From assembly GCF_024539675.1 (NCBI RefSeq), contig NZ_JAHHIT010000063.1, positions 1 to 57,380 on the forward strand: a stretch of DNA of 57,380 nt, in the 5' to 3' direction. Below, piece after piece: positions 46,568-55,752 of the stretch. The notes under the pieces were generated by a model. That model was given only the letters and a program-made list of their open reading frames with translations. It was not told the DNA's origin and did not search any database. Made by a program: the position numbers and the translations under genes. Origin of the DNA: Streptomyces hilarionis (GTDB lineage: Bacteria; Actinomycetota; Actinomycetes; Streptomycetales; Streptomycetaceae). Position 1 is the first letter of the stretch. Each line of letters starts with the position of its first letter.

Positions 46568-49500
46568 ATGAAGATCTTCCAGCCGATGCTGTTCGTCGGC
46601 CTCGGCGGCACCGGCGGCCTGATCGGCGCCGAACTGGAGCGCCGGCTGCGCGCCGAACTCTGCGGCCCGGACGGCGCCGCTCTCACCGGCAACGGCCGGC
46701 TGCCCTACCAGCTGCCCGGCTGCCTGCAGTTCGTGTACGCCGACTACAGCGAGGCCGAGCTGGGCCGGCTGCCGCACCTGAGCGCGGACACCGCGCTCAG
46801 GCAGGCCTACAGCCGCACCTCGCGCGCCACGCACGACCTGCTGCCCGCCGACTACGACAGTTCGCCCGAGGTGACCCGGATGCTGCGCGCGCTGCTGCGC
46901 GACGAGGTCTCCGACTGGCTGCCGCCGCACGGCGGCGAACCCAAGATCAACCCGCTGCGCAACGGCGCCGGCCAGCTGCCCACGGTGGGCCGCGCCGCCC
47001 TGTTCGCCACCCTCGCCAACGGTCCCGCGCCGGTGCTGACACCGCTGCACCGGGCCATCGACGTGATCGCCGGGTCCGGCGGGGAACTCCAGGAGGTGGG
47101 CGGCGACACCATCAACGGCTGCGACGTGTTCGTGGCGTTCTCGGTGGCCGGCGGGACCGGCGCGGGCATCTTCCTCGACTACCTGCATCTGATCGGGCAG
47201 GCGTTCAAGGACAAGAAGTTCCGGGGGGCGCGGATCTATCCGCTGGTCGTCATGCCGTCCGCGTTCCCCGAGGCCAAGGGCGGCGGCCGGGAGGCCGAAC
47301 TCAACGCCGCCCGTGCGGTGGTGGACCTGTCTCGGCTGGTGGACGAGCAGAACGCGCCGGACGCCGAGGCGGAACTGGGCGACGTGGACCTCCAGGAGTC
47401 GCTGCGCATCCGCTACCCGCAGATCCACCCGGTGTCGCTGCGGCCGGGCACCGTGCCGACCGCGTTCCTGTTCAGCCAGACGGCCGGCATCCGCCCCGAC
47501 GACCTCCGCCGTTCCATCGTCTCCCTGGTGGTGTCCCTGGTCGGCACCGACCTGAACCTGGGCGAGGCCAAGGGCGGCGGACGCGACGACGATTACCAGA
47601 CGTTCGCCAGCAACTTCGTCAACGGCGACATCAGCCGCCGTACCCGGTCCGCGACGGGTATCGGCCGCAAGGGCATCTCCACCAGCCTGGTCGCGTCGAT
47701 GACGGCGCCGCTGGACGAGCTGGCCGAGCTGGTCGCGGCCAAGATGCTGGCCCACGCGGTGACCGGGCTGACCGACGCCTCCGCCGCCGTACCGCACGAG
47801 ACGGCGCCGCTGGTCCGGGAGATGTTCACCGCCGCGGGGCTGGGCGAGCTGTGGCGGCGCGAGCCGCTGGAGGTGATCGATCCGGACCCGCTGCCGCGCG
47901 GCAGCGGCGAGATCGAATCCGGGCTGCGGGACCGGCTGGAGCAGATGCGGCGACTGCTGGCCGACCTGGAACGGCACGTCGCGCACCGGATGCCGCTCCT
48001 GGTGGAGGGCTTCTCGCCGCGCGCGGCTGCCGAGCAACTGCTGTTGAAACACGACCTGTTCACGCTGGGCCGCGTGGTGTCGGGTGTGTCGGGCGAGACC
48101 AACACGGTGGCCCGGCTCGGCTTCCTCGGCATGCTCGACAACCGCCGGCAGGACCCGCCGCGGCCCGCCGGGATCGAGGTGCAGCCACCGCTGGTGCCGA
48201 GGATCAAGGGCCGGGTGGTGGGGCCCCGGCTGCGCTGGGCGGACGAAGAGGTGGCCACCGCGCTGGATCTGCAGAACCGCTGGTACAAGTGGCGGGCCCG
48301 CACGATCTGGCACCGCGCGTGGAGCGAGCACGAACCCCGCTGGCGGCAGGCCGCGAACCTGCTGCGCAACGAGGTGCAGGCGCTCGGCGCCGCGTTCCGC
48401 AAGCACGTGGACGACCAGCCGCGCGGACACGCCGCGCAGGTCAAGGAGCTGTACGAGGACCGCAAGGGCGTCTCCTACCTGCTGCCCCCGCAGGGCAACC
48501 TGGGCCGGTTCTACCAGGCGCTGATGGAGCGTCTGGTGGAGAGCCACCAGCTCGGGCCCAACGGCGACGAGGCCGCGCTGCTGCACAAGCTGGTCGATGC
48601 CGAGCTGCGCCGCAGCGCCTTCGCGGCCTGCCGGCACTCCCCCGACGCGGCCGTGTCCGAGGTGAAGGCCGCGTTCAAGCACCGGGTGCAGCGGCTGTTC
48701 TCCGAGCGTCCCGACGGACGGCAGGCCCGTGCGCTGCTGCCCAGGATGAGCACGCTGCTGGCCGCCGAGGCAGGCGACTCCGAGGCGTCCCAGCAGGTCA
48801 GCACGCGGGCGCTGGAGCAGTTCCGGTACAAGCTGGCCGGTCTGCTGCCGGCCACGTTCACCCCCGAGGGCAACGGGCGGCTGAAGGTCCTCATCACCTA
48901 TCCGGGCTCACGCCGGGTGAACGTGGACAACTACCTGGAGAAGCACCTGCGGCTGCCCTCGGACAGCCAACGGACCATCGAGTACCGGGCGGTGGACACC
49001 GACTCGATCTCCGTGGTGCTGTTCCGCAGCGAGATGAGCCTCACCGAGGTGCCGGAGGCCCGCAAGGTGCTGCGCCAGTGGGCCCGGGCGCAGGAGACCC
49101 GCCGCGACGAGGACGTGCTGCGCTGGCGGCAGCGACTCGGGTACCGCGACGACTGGCTGGCCAGCACGCCCGACGATCGCGCGCACATCCTGAACCGGCT
49201 GCTGTGCGCGCTGTGGAACGGCCAGATCGACTACCAGGGCGACCCGGCGTCCCCGCAGCGGCTGCGCATCCGGCTGCACGACGACGCCGGCCAGGACGCG
49301 CTCGGCATCCAGCTGGCGCTCACCGACTACCGGGAGGGCATCTCCAGCTGGGCCGGGCTGTTGCGGGCGTACGAGCGCTGGGCGCTGCTGGCGGAGGAGA
49401 ACATCGTGCAGAGCTACTGCAAGGTGGTGATGAACACGCTGCCGCGCGGCCTGGGCACCTCGGGCAGCGAGCCCTCGGAGCTGTATCTGAAACTGGTCCA

Positions 49501-50386
49501 CGAGGTGGCGCCGCGTCAGCTGCGGCTGCTGGACGAACGGCAGCGGCGTTACGGCGCGCGGGTGTCCGACTGGACGCGCCGGCTGCGCGAGTTCTGGGCG
49601 GAGACCCTGCCCGACGCGCTCGACCTGCCCTTCCCGGAAGGCGAGAACCGCGCCCATCCGACCCTGCGCGAACTGGAGGAGTGGGTCCACGAGAGCCGGA
49701 GCGCGGGCGAGGACCCACGGCACCCGGCCCGCGGTGAACGGTGGGCCTCCGACCGGGGCGCGGACGCGCACCCGGACGAGGCCCGGCACCGGTCCTGGGA
49801 GCAGCGGCCCGCCGAGCGTCCGCAGCACCCCGGCCCGGCGGACGTCGGGCAGCCCGCCGCCCCGTACGGCGCGACGCACGGCGCCGGGCCCCGGCGCTCC
49901 GACGCCTGGGACGTGCCCGCGCACGGCAGGCCGGGCGCCGACGGCGGGCCGGCGGCCGGCAGCCGGCCGGGCGACGACGGGGACGCGCGGTGGCCGTCGG
50001 CGCCCCGGCACGACGAGCGGACCCGGCACTGGCCGGACACCCCGCCCCCACCCGCCGGGGGCGGACCGGCGGACCACCCGCGCCGGGACGTGGGCCATGG
50101 CGCGCCCGGGGAGCCCGGCCGGGTCGGGCCGGTGCCGTGGGCCGGCCGGCCCACGGCGCCGCAGGCGTCGGCCGGGCGGCCCGCGCCGGGACCGGCCCCT
50201 ACGCGGGCGCCGGAGTACCCGCCCTTCCCGCGCGCCGCCGAACCCGATCCGGGCTGGCCCGGCGCCGGTTCCGCCGCGCCGTGGGGCATCTCGGACGCGG
50301 ACGGCGACGCCGACTGGCCGGACGAGGAGATCACGTCCGAAGGCGACGGCGACGGCGCCCGCGAGAACTCGGAGAAGCACGCGTGA
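46568..50386 (+). CDS. Large tubulin-like GTPase
   Basis: A 1272-aa protein. The N-terminal ~380 residues have a tubulin/FtsZ-like layout: MLFVGLGGTGGLIGAELERR (~7-26) as the first nucleotide loop, and VFVAFSVAGGTGAGIFLDYL (~188-207) carrying the GGTGAG signature, as in the 'tubulin-like' family PF13809. The middle (~390-1050) is mostly helical and unrecognised. The end (~1060-1272) is disordered, Pro-rich and acidic with RHWPDTPP (W1155) and DADWPDEEITS (W1250). It is far longer than FtsZ or TubZ. It may polymerise or act as a scaffold. ATG with AGGGGGG ribosome site; next gene overlaps by 4 bp. Confidence 0.82.
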   Translation: MKIFQPMLFVGLGGTGGLIGAELERRLRAELCGPDGAALTGNGRLPYQLPGCLQFVYADYSEAELGRLPHLSADTALRQAYSRTSRATHDLLPADYDSSPEVTRMLRALLRDEVSDWLPPHGGEPKINPLRNGAGQLPTVGRAALFATLANGPAPVLTPLHRAIDVIAGSGGELQEVGGDTINGCDVFVAFSVAGGTGAGIFLDYLHLIGQAFKDKKFRGARIYPLVVMPSAFPEAKGGGREAELNAARAVVDLSRLVDEQNAPDAEAELGDVDLQESLRIRYPQIHPVSLRPGTVPTAFLFSQTAGIRPDDLRRSIVSLVVSLVGTDLNLGEAKGGGRDDDYQTFASNFVNGDISRRTRSATGIGRKGISTSLVASMTAPLDELAELVAAKMLAHAVTGLTDASAAVPHETAPLVREMFTAAGLGELWRREPLEVIDPDPLPRGSGEIESGLRDRLEQMRRLLADLERHVAHRMPLLVEGFSPRAAAEQLLLKHDLFTLGRVVSGVSGETNTVARLGFLGMLDNRRQDPPRPAGIEVQPPLVPRIKGRVVGPRLRWADEEVATALDLQNRWYKWRARTIWHRAWSEHEPRWRQAANLLRNEVQALGAAFRKHVDDQPRGHAAQVKELYEDRKGVSYLLPPQGNLGRFYQALMERLVESHQLGPNGDEAALLHKLVDAELRRSAFAACRHSPDAAVSEVKAAFKHRVQRLFSERPDGRQARALLPRMSTLLAAEAGDSEASQQVSTRALEQFRYKLAGLLPATFTPEGNGRLKVLITYPGSRRVNVDNYLEKHLRLPSDSQRTIEYRAVDTDSISVVLFRSEMSLTEVPEARKVLRQWARAQETRRDEDVLRWRQRLGYRDDWLASTPDDRAHILNRLLCALWNGQIDYQGDPASPQRLRIRLHDDAGQDALGIQLALTDYREGISSWAGLLRAYERWALLAEENIVQSYCKVVMNTLPRGLGTSGSEPSELYLKLVHEVAPRQLRLLDERQRRYGARVSDWTRRLREFWAETLPDALDLPFPEGENRAHPTLRELEEWVHESRSAGEDPRHPARGERWASDRGADAHPDEARHRSWEQRPAERPQHPGPADVGQPAAPYGATHGAGPRRSDAWDVPAHGRPGADGGPAAGSRPGDDGDARWPSAPRHDERTRHWPDTPPPPAGGGPADHPRRDVGHGAPGEPGRVGPVPWAGRPTAPQASAGRPAPGPAPTRAPEYPPFPRAAEPDPGWPGAGSAAPWGISDADGDADWPDEEITSEGDGDGARENSEKHA

Positions 50387-53283
50387 GCGGCACGGGGAGC
50401 CCGGTCGTCGTACTCGACTTCCGGGGAGGCCGGGACGTACCGGTGGACGGCGCCGATCTGCGCCGCCGGGTGGGCGCCCTGCTGCCGGACAGCGGCCGGG
50501 CCGACGCCGGAGACCTGCGGTTTTTGGTGCTGGACGAGCCGGACGGGCTCACGGCGCACGCCGAGGCGTACGAACTGGTGGCGGCGGCACCGACGTTGGG
50601 CGCGGTGAGCCTGCTCTGCCTGGTCGTCGGCGACCTGGAACGGCCTCGGTCCGCGAACCCGCCGCCCTCGGACGCGTCGGACGCGGACGCGCCGTACCGG
50701 ACCGCGTCGTACCCGGACGCCCGCCCGGCGGAGGGCGGAGCCGGTCGCAGGCTTCGGCTGGCGTCCGTGTTGCAGTCCTCCCGTACGGGGGTGCTGTGGG
50801 CGCCCGATCCGCGGGCGGGACACGATCCGCGGACCGCCGACCCGGCCGGGGAGACGGAGGCGGCGCTGGTCGCCCTGGCCGATCTGCTGCGGGTGCGGGA
50901 GATCTTCGACAAGGTGCTGTCCGAACTGCACGACGCCCCGGTGTCGGTGGCCACGCTCTCGCTGCGGGTGCTGGAGCACGATCTGACACCGGACGCACGG
51001 GACAGCGCATGGACCGGCGCGCTGGCCCGGTTCGCCGGGGGTGAGGCGCCGGTCACCGGGCCGCCCGTCGCGGAGGATCTCCCGCCCGGGCTGGCCGAGT
51101 TGCTCGGTCCGGGCCCGGAACGCCCGGTGACGGCGCTGCTGCGTGCGGGCGGCTCCGCCGAAGCCGCCCGCGCCGCCTGCGAACGGGCCGTGGCAGAGCT
51201 CACCGGGGCTCGGGACGAACTGTGCTCCGTGCGATCAATTTTGATGAACCGTCAGCTCGCTGACGGAGTGCCCTCGGCGATGGCACGGGCGGTGGACTCG
51301 CTGCGCCGGTACCGGGACGTGGTAGCCGGTGTGCTCCGGGACAGCGGCTCGCCCGGTGTCCCGCCCGGCGACGCGCTGGCGCGGCTCGCCGACGGGGGCG
51401 TGGCGCTGCCGGAGGAGATGTGGGAACGCCGCCCGCGTGGCGGCGAGCCGGACGAGGGCCTGCCGCGCTGCACCGCGCGCTGGCTGACCTCGGGCCTGCC
51501 GCTGCGCGCGGTCGCTGCCCGGCTGACGGCGCTCGCCGAGCGGATCGCTCCGACGCCGTCCGCCGCCCGGCTGCGGGACCTGGAACGGGCGTGCCCGGAG
51601 GAGTCGCTGGGGCGGGTGTCGGCGGCGGCGCCGCTGTACTTCGCCCGCGCCCGCGCGGGGCAGCTCGCGCCGACGGCGCTGGCCGCCTTCGTCTCGGCGC
51701 TCGCGCCGTGGCCCGGCACGCTGCTCGCGCTGCTGCCCGCGGCGGTGTTCCTGCTCGGCGGCGCGCTGGCCGGCGCGGCCCGGCCGGGCCGGGCGGCGGG
51801 CGGCCGGGTGCACCGGGCGGACGCGGCCCGCGCCGTCGCGCTGTCGGCCGGGGCCGGTGCCGGGTTCGCGCTGACCCTGCTGGTGAGCGTCCCGCGCGAG
51901 CTGGTGCTCGGGGGTGTGCTGGCCGGTGTACTCGGCGCGGTGCTGTGCGTCGGGGCCTGGTGGCGCCGGGCCGTGGCCGACTGGTGGGAGGCGACCGGCG
52001 CCTGCGAACTCGGGCCGTGCCTGGCCCGGGTGGACGCCGTCCTGGCGGACGCGCTGCGCCGGCAGTGGTGGGCGGCCGAGGAGCGCACCCGCTGCGCGGA
52101 CGGCGCCCGGACGCTCGCGGCGGTGCTGCGGGGCGCGGCCGTCGAGGCGGACGCGGGACATCCGGTGTCCGGCCCGCCGTACGGGTCCGGCGTGGGACCG
52201 GCCGGTCCCGACGGCTGGTCCGACCCCGGCTGGGACGAGTCGTCCTGGCCGGACGAGGGGCCGCAGCCCCCCGGCGCCTGGCAGGGCCCGGCACAGCCGG
52301 ACGCGGCACAGGGGTACGCGGGGCACGGATACGCGGGGCACGGGTACGCGGGAGAACCGCACGCGGCGCCGGCGAGCGCCTCGTGGCCTTACGCGTCGGG
52401 GACGCACGCGTCACAGCCGAACGGATCACAGCGGTACGCGTCGCACGCGGACCAGGACCCGGCAGGGCAGTTCCCGCCGGGCCCGGACTCGTCGGGGCCG
52501 GACTCGTCGGGGCCCGAATCGTCCTGGTCGGAGGCCGACTGGCCCGACGATCCGCCGGGCGACACGACGACCGGCGACTGGGCCGCGCCCGGCCGCCCCC
52601 GGCACGTGCCCCGGGTGGACCCGCCCTGGCTGCACCGGGGCGCGGGCGAGGGCGGTCCCGACCTGGTGCCGACCCTCGTCGCGGACCTGGCCGACGCGAC
52701 GGCGGCCGCGCTGCGCGGCCACGCCGGCGCCGACGACGGCGCGAGCGGCGCCGGGCCTGCGGGCGGGGCGCGGACCACGCTGGAGGCCTCCGTGTCCCTG
52801 GCCATCGCGGCGGCCGGGCTGGGCCTGCGGGACAACGGGGTGGTGCCCGCCCCGCCCTACGCCCGCCAGGACCGGGCGCGGGGGGACGCCTCGGCGCTGC
52901 TGGGCATCGGGGCGCAACGGGTCCGGGAGGTGCTCAACACCGCTTCGGAACAGGGCAGGCCCCTGCTGCTGTGCCCCCCGGCGCAACTCTCGCTGCTCAG
53001 CCGGGACCCGGCCGAGGCACGGTCCATCGCGTTCGCCCCGCAGGCCGTACGGCCCGTGGTGGAGGTGCACGCAGGCGGGCTCGGCCCCGACGCCGTACCG
53101 GCCGCGATGGTGTGGACGGCGTCCGGCCGCTACGCCGGCACGCTGCGACTGGTCCCGCTGCGTGCCGGCGTGGTGGAGAACGTGCGCGTGCGCTCCTGGG
53201 CCGAGGACGGCCCTCTCCCCCGCCCGGACCGCGGCACGACCGGATCCGTCCAGGACCCCGGCGAGGAATGGGCGCAGCGGTGA
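50383..53283 (+). CDS. Unrecognised membrane protein with disordered WPD-containing segment
   Basis: A 966-aa protein of no family I know. Residues 1-430 are soluble, mixed alpha/beta, with a helical region at ~270-420. Three membrane helices lie at about 447-466, 484-503 and 507-527. Residues ~585-740 are disordered with GYAGH and DSSGP repeats and the motifs ESSWPDEGP (W622) and EADWPDDPP (W720). The C-terminal ~200 residues (~760-966) appear folded. Codon use is normal. GTGA overlap with the tubulin-like gene suggests the products act together, perhaps holding that protein at the membrane. Confidence 0.72.
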   Translation: MSGTGSPVVVLDFRGGRDVPVDGADLRRRVGALLPDSGRADAGDLRFLVLDEPDGLTAHAEAYELVAAAPTLGAVSLLCLVVGDLERPRSANPPPSDASDADAPYRTASYPDARPAEGGAGRRLRLASVLQSSRTGVLWAPDPRAGHDPRTADPAGETEAALVALADLLRVREIFDKVLSELHDAPVSVATLSLRVLEHDLTPDARDSAWTGALARFAGGEAPVTGPPVAEDLPPGLAELLGPGPERPVTALLRAGGSAEAARAACERAVAELTGARDELCSVRSILMNRQLADGVPSAMARAVDSLRRYRDVVAGVLRDSGSPGVPPGDALARLADGGVALPEEMWERRPRGGEPDEGLPRCTARWLTSGLPLRAVAARLTALAERIAPTPSAARLRDLERACPEESLGRVSAAAPLYFARARAGQLAPTALAAFVSALAPWPGTLLALLPAAVFLLGGALAGAARPGRAAGGRVHRADAARAVALSAGAGAGFALTLLVSVPRELVLGGVLAGVLGAVLCVGAWWRRAVADWWEATGACELGPCLARVDAVLADALRRQWWAAEERTRCADGARTLAAVLRGAAVEADAGHPVSGPPYGSGVGPAGPDGWSDPGWDESSWPDEGPQPPGAWQGPAQPDAAQGYAGHGYAGHGYAGEPHAAPASASWPYASGTHASQPNGSQRYASHADQDPAGQFPPGPDSSGPDSSGPESSWSEADWPDDPPGDTTTGDWAAPGRPRHVPRVDPPWLHRGAGEGGPDLVPTLVADLADATAAALRGHAGADDGASGAGPAGGARTTLEASVSLAIAAAGLGLRDNGVVPAPPYARQDRARGDASALLGIGAQRVREVLNTASEQGRPLLLCPPAQLSLLSRDPAEARSIAFAPQAVRPVVEVHAGGLGPDAVPAAMVWTASGRYAGTLRLVPLRAGVVENVRVRSWAEDGPLPRPDRGTTGSVQDPGEEWAQR
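52310..52357 (+). repeat. Gly-Tyr-Ala-Gly-His coding repeats
   Basis: Three 15-bp GGGTACGCGGGGCAC-like units encode GYAGHGYAGHGYAG in the disordered part of the membrane protein. A second short repeat (DSSGPDSSGPESS) follows at about 52484-52523. Confidence 0.75.
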
Positions 53284-53347
53284 ACCGTACCCGTACGACG
53301 ACGACCGACCGCGCCCCGGGCGCACGTACCGACACAGTGGGGAAGTC

Positions 53348-54655
53348 ATGGTGAACGACCACCGGCCCGCGCCGCACCCGGACCGGTTCGGGCCGGCGCC
53401 GGAGCCGTACGCGGCGGCCGATCCCCGGCCGCCCGTCCGTCAGGAGTCCCTCCACGCGGAAGGCGACCACGGGAAGCGGGCGCGGACCCGCGAACACACC
53501 GACACGGGGACCGGCGCGGGCCCGGCCGGGTCCCGGGAGGCGGCCGTGGAGTTCTCCTTCGTCTCCCCGCAGGGCGTCACGCACCGGGTGCGGGCCAGGT
53601 TCGGGCCGGACCGGCCGCGTCTGGTGCGGCCGCCCGCGCTGGCCCGTCCGGTCCGCTTCGAGGACGGCTGGCGGGGCTTCCAGGTCCGGCTGCCGCAGGA
53701 GGCGGGCGCGGACCGGGAGGCGTACACCCTGCTCCAGGCGGAGATCACCGCCGCGCTGGCGCTGCACCGGACGTACGCGGGCACCCGCTTCGGTGGTCTC
53801 TTCCCGACGCCGGTCGGCTACGACGTCAACACCCCGGCGCCGTTCGTGCTGTACGCCGTGCCACGCGGACGCCCGCTGTACGGGTCGCCCGAGCGGGTGT
53901 CGATGGGCGACCAGCGGGCCGTGGAACGCGATCTGGTGCTGGCGGTACGGCTGATGGAGGCGATCGGCCTGGTGCACCGGGGCATCGTGCCCGGCGCCGT
54001 CCGCTGGGACGCGCAGGGCGTCCAGGTGTGGGACCTGGGCTCGGTGGTCCGGACCGGGCGCCCCCGGGTGCCGTACGGCATCCCTCCGTACGCCTCGCCC
54101 GAGCAGCGGGCCGGTGTGGGCACGACGGAGGCGCGGGACGCGCTGTGGAGCGTGGCGCAGGTGGTGTACCACCTCGTCACCGGTCGGCCGGGGAGCGCCG
54201 ACGGGCCGCCCGCCGACCTGGACGCGCAGCGGTCCGTGAAGGACACGCTGGGCCAGGTGTTCGCCCGGCACGCGCAGGACCGGCCGACGCCGGACGCACT
54301 GCTGCGCACCCTGGCGCCGGAGGTCGCCGCCGAAGCGGCCGGCGTGCTGCTGCCCGACCCGCTGGAACACCACCGGCGGGAGTTCGACGAGATCCGGCGC
54401 CGCAAGCACGCCTCCCTCGCCCCGCCGCCTCCGGTGCACACCGCGTACCCCCCGGAGCAGGAACAGGCCGGGGACCCGGGCGGCTTCGGCGCGGACGGGG
54501 CCCGGTACGGCGGGACGCCGCCGCCGGCGCAGTTCACCGGCTACGAGTATCCGGCCCGCGAGCGCGGCCGGCTGCGCACCTGGATCAGCGGAGGCCGCAC
54601 CTCCGGCACGAACGAGCCCGGCGGGAGCCGGTCCGAAGGAGACACCCGCCGATGA
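53348..54655 (+). CDS. Protein kinase-like pseudokinase
   Basis: A 435-aa protein with a disordered N-terminus (~1-65) and a kinase-like fold (~90-320). The catalytic loop reads HRGIVPGAVRW (H210), with Gly in place of the catalytic Asp; DLG stands for DFG at 229; SPEQ (250) is the APE equivalent; DALWSVAQVVYHLVTG is the usual helix F region. No clear glycine-rich loop or VAIK lysine is seen. It is therefore probably catalytically dead and acts as a binder or regulator. The C-terminal ~100 residues are Pro/Gly-rich. ATG at 53348 is 64 bp after the previous stop; the next gene overlaps by 4 bp. Confidence 0.75.
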   Translation: MVNDHRPAPHPDRFGPAPEPYAAADPRPPVRQESLHAEGDHGKRARTREHTDTGTGAGPAGSREAAVEFSFVSPQGVTHRVRARFGPDRPRLVRPPALARPVRFEDGWRGFQVRLPQEAGADREAYTLLQAEITAALALHRTYAGTRFGGLFPTPVGYDVNTPAPFVLYAVPRGRPLYGSPERVSMGDQRAVERDLVLAVRLMEAIGLVHRGIVPGAVRWDAQGVQVWDLGSVVRTGRPRVPYGIPPYASPEQRAGVGTTEARDALWSVAQVVYHLVTGRPGSADGPPADLDAQRSVKDTLGQVFARHAQDRPTPDALLRTLAPEVAAEAAGVLLPDPLEHHRREFDEIRRRKHASLAPPPPVHTAYPPEQEQAGDPGGFGADGARYGGTPPPAQFTGYEYPARERGRLRTWISGGRTSGTNEPGGSRSEGDTRR

Positions 54656-55752
54656 CCGTTCCGATGCCGCCGGGCGCCCCCGCCCAGGAGAACCTCTGCC
54701 CGTACTGCCTGGAGATCATCTCCTACGACGAGCAGCAGCTGTTCGTCCGCAACGACAAGCAGCTGTTCGAGGAGCTGCGCGTGGACCGGCGGATCAGTCC
54801 GCTGCGCCTCGCCGACACCCTCCGCTCCGCCTATCAGCGGTGCGGCAACTCCGAGGGCGAGCAGGCCCATTACATTCCGGTGCCGTATCTGACCAACGGC
54901 AGTCCGCTGACCGTGGCGATGGTCGGGGACTCGGCCACCGGCAAGACGCATCTGCTCACCCAGATGATCGCCGAGATCGCCGACGGCGGTCTGAAGCGGT
55001 ACGGGCTGCACATGCAGTCGGTGAACCCGCAGGACCACCAGACGTTCATGACCGAGCGGGTGGAGCGGCTGCGGTCCGGGACGATGCTGGAACACACCCG
55101 CAGCGCCGGCGGGTTCGCCGCGTTCGTGGACGCGCTGCTGCTGAGCCGTGCGGACGGGCTGACCCGGCCGGTGGCGTTCTTCGACCTGGCCGGCGAGGAC
55201 CTGCGCCGCACCGGCGCGTTGACCCGGTTCATGGTGGGCGTGGACGCGTTGATCTTCGTGGTGGATCCACTGCGGGCGCTGCCCATGCCGTACCTGGACC
55301 CGCTGCGCGGCGACCTGGGCTACACCCGGGGCGGCGATCCAGCGTTCCAGACCGTGCTGGACCGGCTGCCGCGCGCGGGCGGGCAGTATCTCGGGGTGGC
55401 GGCGGCCGTGGTGATCAACAAGAGCGATCTGGTGCGGTTCGAGCCGCCCGTGGACCGCTGGCTGGGCGAACCCCCGCCGGAACGGCGGATGGCCGAGCGG
55501 TTCGCGGAGGAGAGCCGGGACGCGTACGCGTTCCTGCGCCACCACACCGGTCAGGCGTGGGTGGGCCCCTTCGACAGCGTGCTGCGCTGCACCCTGCACT
55601 TCGCCTCGGCCACCGGCAGCCACGACCACGAGGGCAGGTTCCCGCACGGCACCCGGCCGTTGCGGGTGCTGGAGCCGCTGGTCTCCGTGCTCGCGATGTG
55701 CGGGCTGCTCGACGAGGGCGCCGAGGACGGACCGGCGGCGGTGGGCTTGTGA
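54652..55752 (+). CDS. TRAFAC-type GTPase (double-GTPase 2-like)
   Basis: A 366-aa protein. A CPYC pair (C16, C19) opens it, possibly a metal site. The P-loop is VGDSATGKTHL (92-99 core), switch II DLAGED (178-183), and the guanine-specific NKSD (256-259), so all key GTPase motifs are intact. A longer insert lies between the P-loop and switch II. Related GTPases are described as parts of NTP-dependent conflict systems (DO-GTPase families). It is coupled by ATGA and GTGA overlaps to the pseudokinase and to the next gene, implying a GTPase-pseudokinase-scaffold module. Confidence 0.83.
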   Translation: MTVPMPPGAPAQENLCPYCLEIISYDEQQLFVRNDKQLFEELRVDRRISPLRLADTLRSAYQRCGNSEGEQAHYIPVPYLTNGSPLTVAMVGDSATGKTHLLTQMIAEIADGGLKRYGLHMQSVNPQDHQTFMTERVERLRSGTMLEHTRSAGGFAAFVDALLLSRADGLTRPVAFFDLAGEDLRRTGALTRFMVGVDALIFVVDPLRALPMPYLDPLRGDLGYTRGGDPAFQTVLDRLPRAGGQYLGVAAAVVINKSDLVRFEPPVDRWLGEPPPERRMAERFAEESRDAYAFLRHHTGQAWVGPFDSVLRCTLHFASATGSHDHEGRFPHGTRPLRVLEPLVSVLAMCGLLDEGAEDGPAAVGL

